Assembly (NCBI GenBank): GCA_937888485.1
Contig: CALAQQ010000283.1
Span: forward strand, 1-6,359
DNA length: 6,359 bases
Reading direction: 5' to 3'
Source: an uncultured Clostridia bacterium
GTDB lineage: Bacteria; Bacillota; Clostridia; Oscillospirales; Acutalibacteraceae
In this document: piece by piece, positions 6,308-6,359 of the stretch
How the letters are laid out: the number at the start of each line of letters is the position of its first letter
Numbering within the stretch: the first letter of the stretch is position 1
Notes under the pieces: model-generated
What the model was told of the DNA's origin: nothing
What the model saw: the letters and a program-made list of their open reading frames with translations, nothing else
Database searches by the model: none
Position numbers and translations under genes: made by a program

Positions 6308-6359
6308 ATTTATTCTTGTTAATCATTCTGCTGTCATACTTGCCTGTTTCAAGGTCAAT
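6306..6359 (-). CDS. C-terminal end of an upstream gene, probably a separate IMP cyclohydrolase
   Basis: The minus strand is open from the window edge to a TAA at 6306-6308 and encodes the last 17 residues, IDLETGKYDSRMINKNK. The short tail resembles, from memory, the end of stand-alone IMP cyclohydrolases of Clostridia (a pattern like FxDxxTGKYxxRxxNKN), the Ntn-hydrolase-type enzyme that closes FAICAR to IMP. The context agrees: the next gene, 11 bases downstream, is an AICAR transformylase without its cyclohydrolase domain. Seventeen residues are too few to prove the family. Alternatives are another purine gene such as purN or purM, whose usual C-termini I do not see here. Confidence 0.6.
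   Translation of the reverse strand: MDLETGKYDSRMINKNK

Noticed and set aside
1..6359. Mobile element, CRISPR array, phage defence or toxin-antitoxin system
   Set aside because: No transposase, integrase, direct-repeat/spacer pattern, terminal inverted repeats or small overlapping gene pair is present; the genes are housekeeping or surface functions with uniform composition.

Overview
The window reads as chromosome from a Gram-positive Clostridia-type bacterium, most like an uncultured gut Ruminococcaceae/Oscillospiraceae lineage. The evidence is moderate-to-low G+C, strong GGAGG-type ribosome binding sites, standard stop codons (TGA and TAA), a secreted protease fused to BspA-type leucine-rich repeats with FIVAR-like and BIg2-like modules, and a stand-alone AICAR transformylase of the kind seen where PurH is split. 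The assignment is inference from gene content; no marker gene is present.

Layout from left to right. (1) 1-642 (+) is the C-terminal part of dTDP-glucose 4,6-dehydratase (RmlB/RfbB), cut by the window edge. (2) 644-678 is a strong hairpin acting as a terminator for both flanking convergent genes. (3) 684-4241 (-) is a 1185-residue secreted multidomain protein: signal peptide, propeptide, complete subtilisin-type S8 protease, chitobiase-C-like module, about 13 BspA-type leucine-rich repeats, Ig-like module, FIVAR-like helices, BIg2-like module and an unusual short hydrophobic C-terminus. (4) 4242-4497 is an AT-rich divergent intergenic region with a near-consensus promoter for the gene to the right and a plausible one for the protease. 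(5) 4498-5064 (+) is a small nitroreductase-family flavoprotein. (6) 5069-5101 is a second hairpin between convergent genes. (7) 5110-6294 (-) is an AICAR transformylase lacking the IMP cyclohydrolase domain. Just upstream of it (6306-6359, -) is the last 17 codons of another gene, probably the missing IMP cyclohydrolase as a separate protein.

The window is therefore four transcription units: the end of a dTDP-sugar (probably rhamnose/cell-surface polysaccharide) locus, a lone surface/secreted protease, a lone oxidoreductase, and the end of a purine-biosynthesis operon. Only the last two genes appear to be functionally linked. There is no sign of a mobile element, CRISPR array, tRNA or rRNA. 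The most unusual item is the protease with its long repeat-rich adhesion/ligand-binding tail; next is the split organisation of the final two steps of IMP synthesis.
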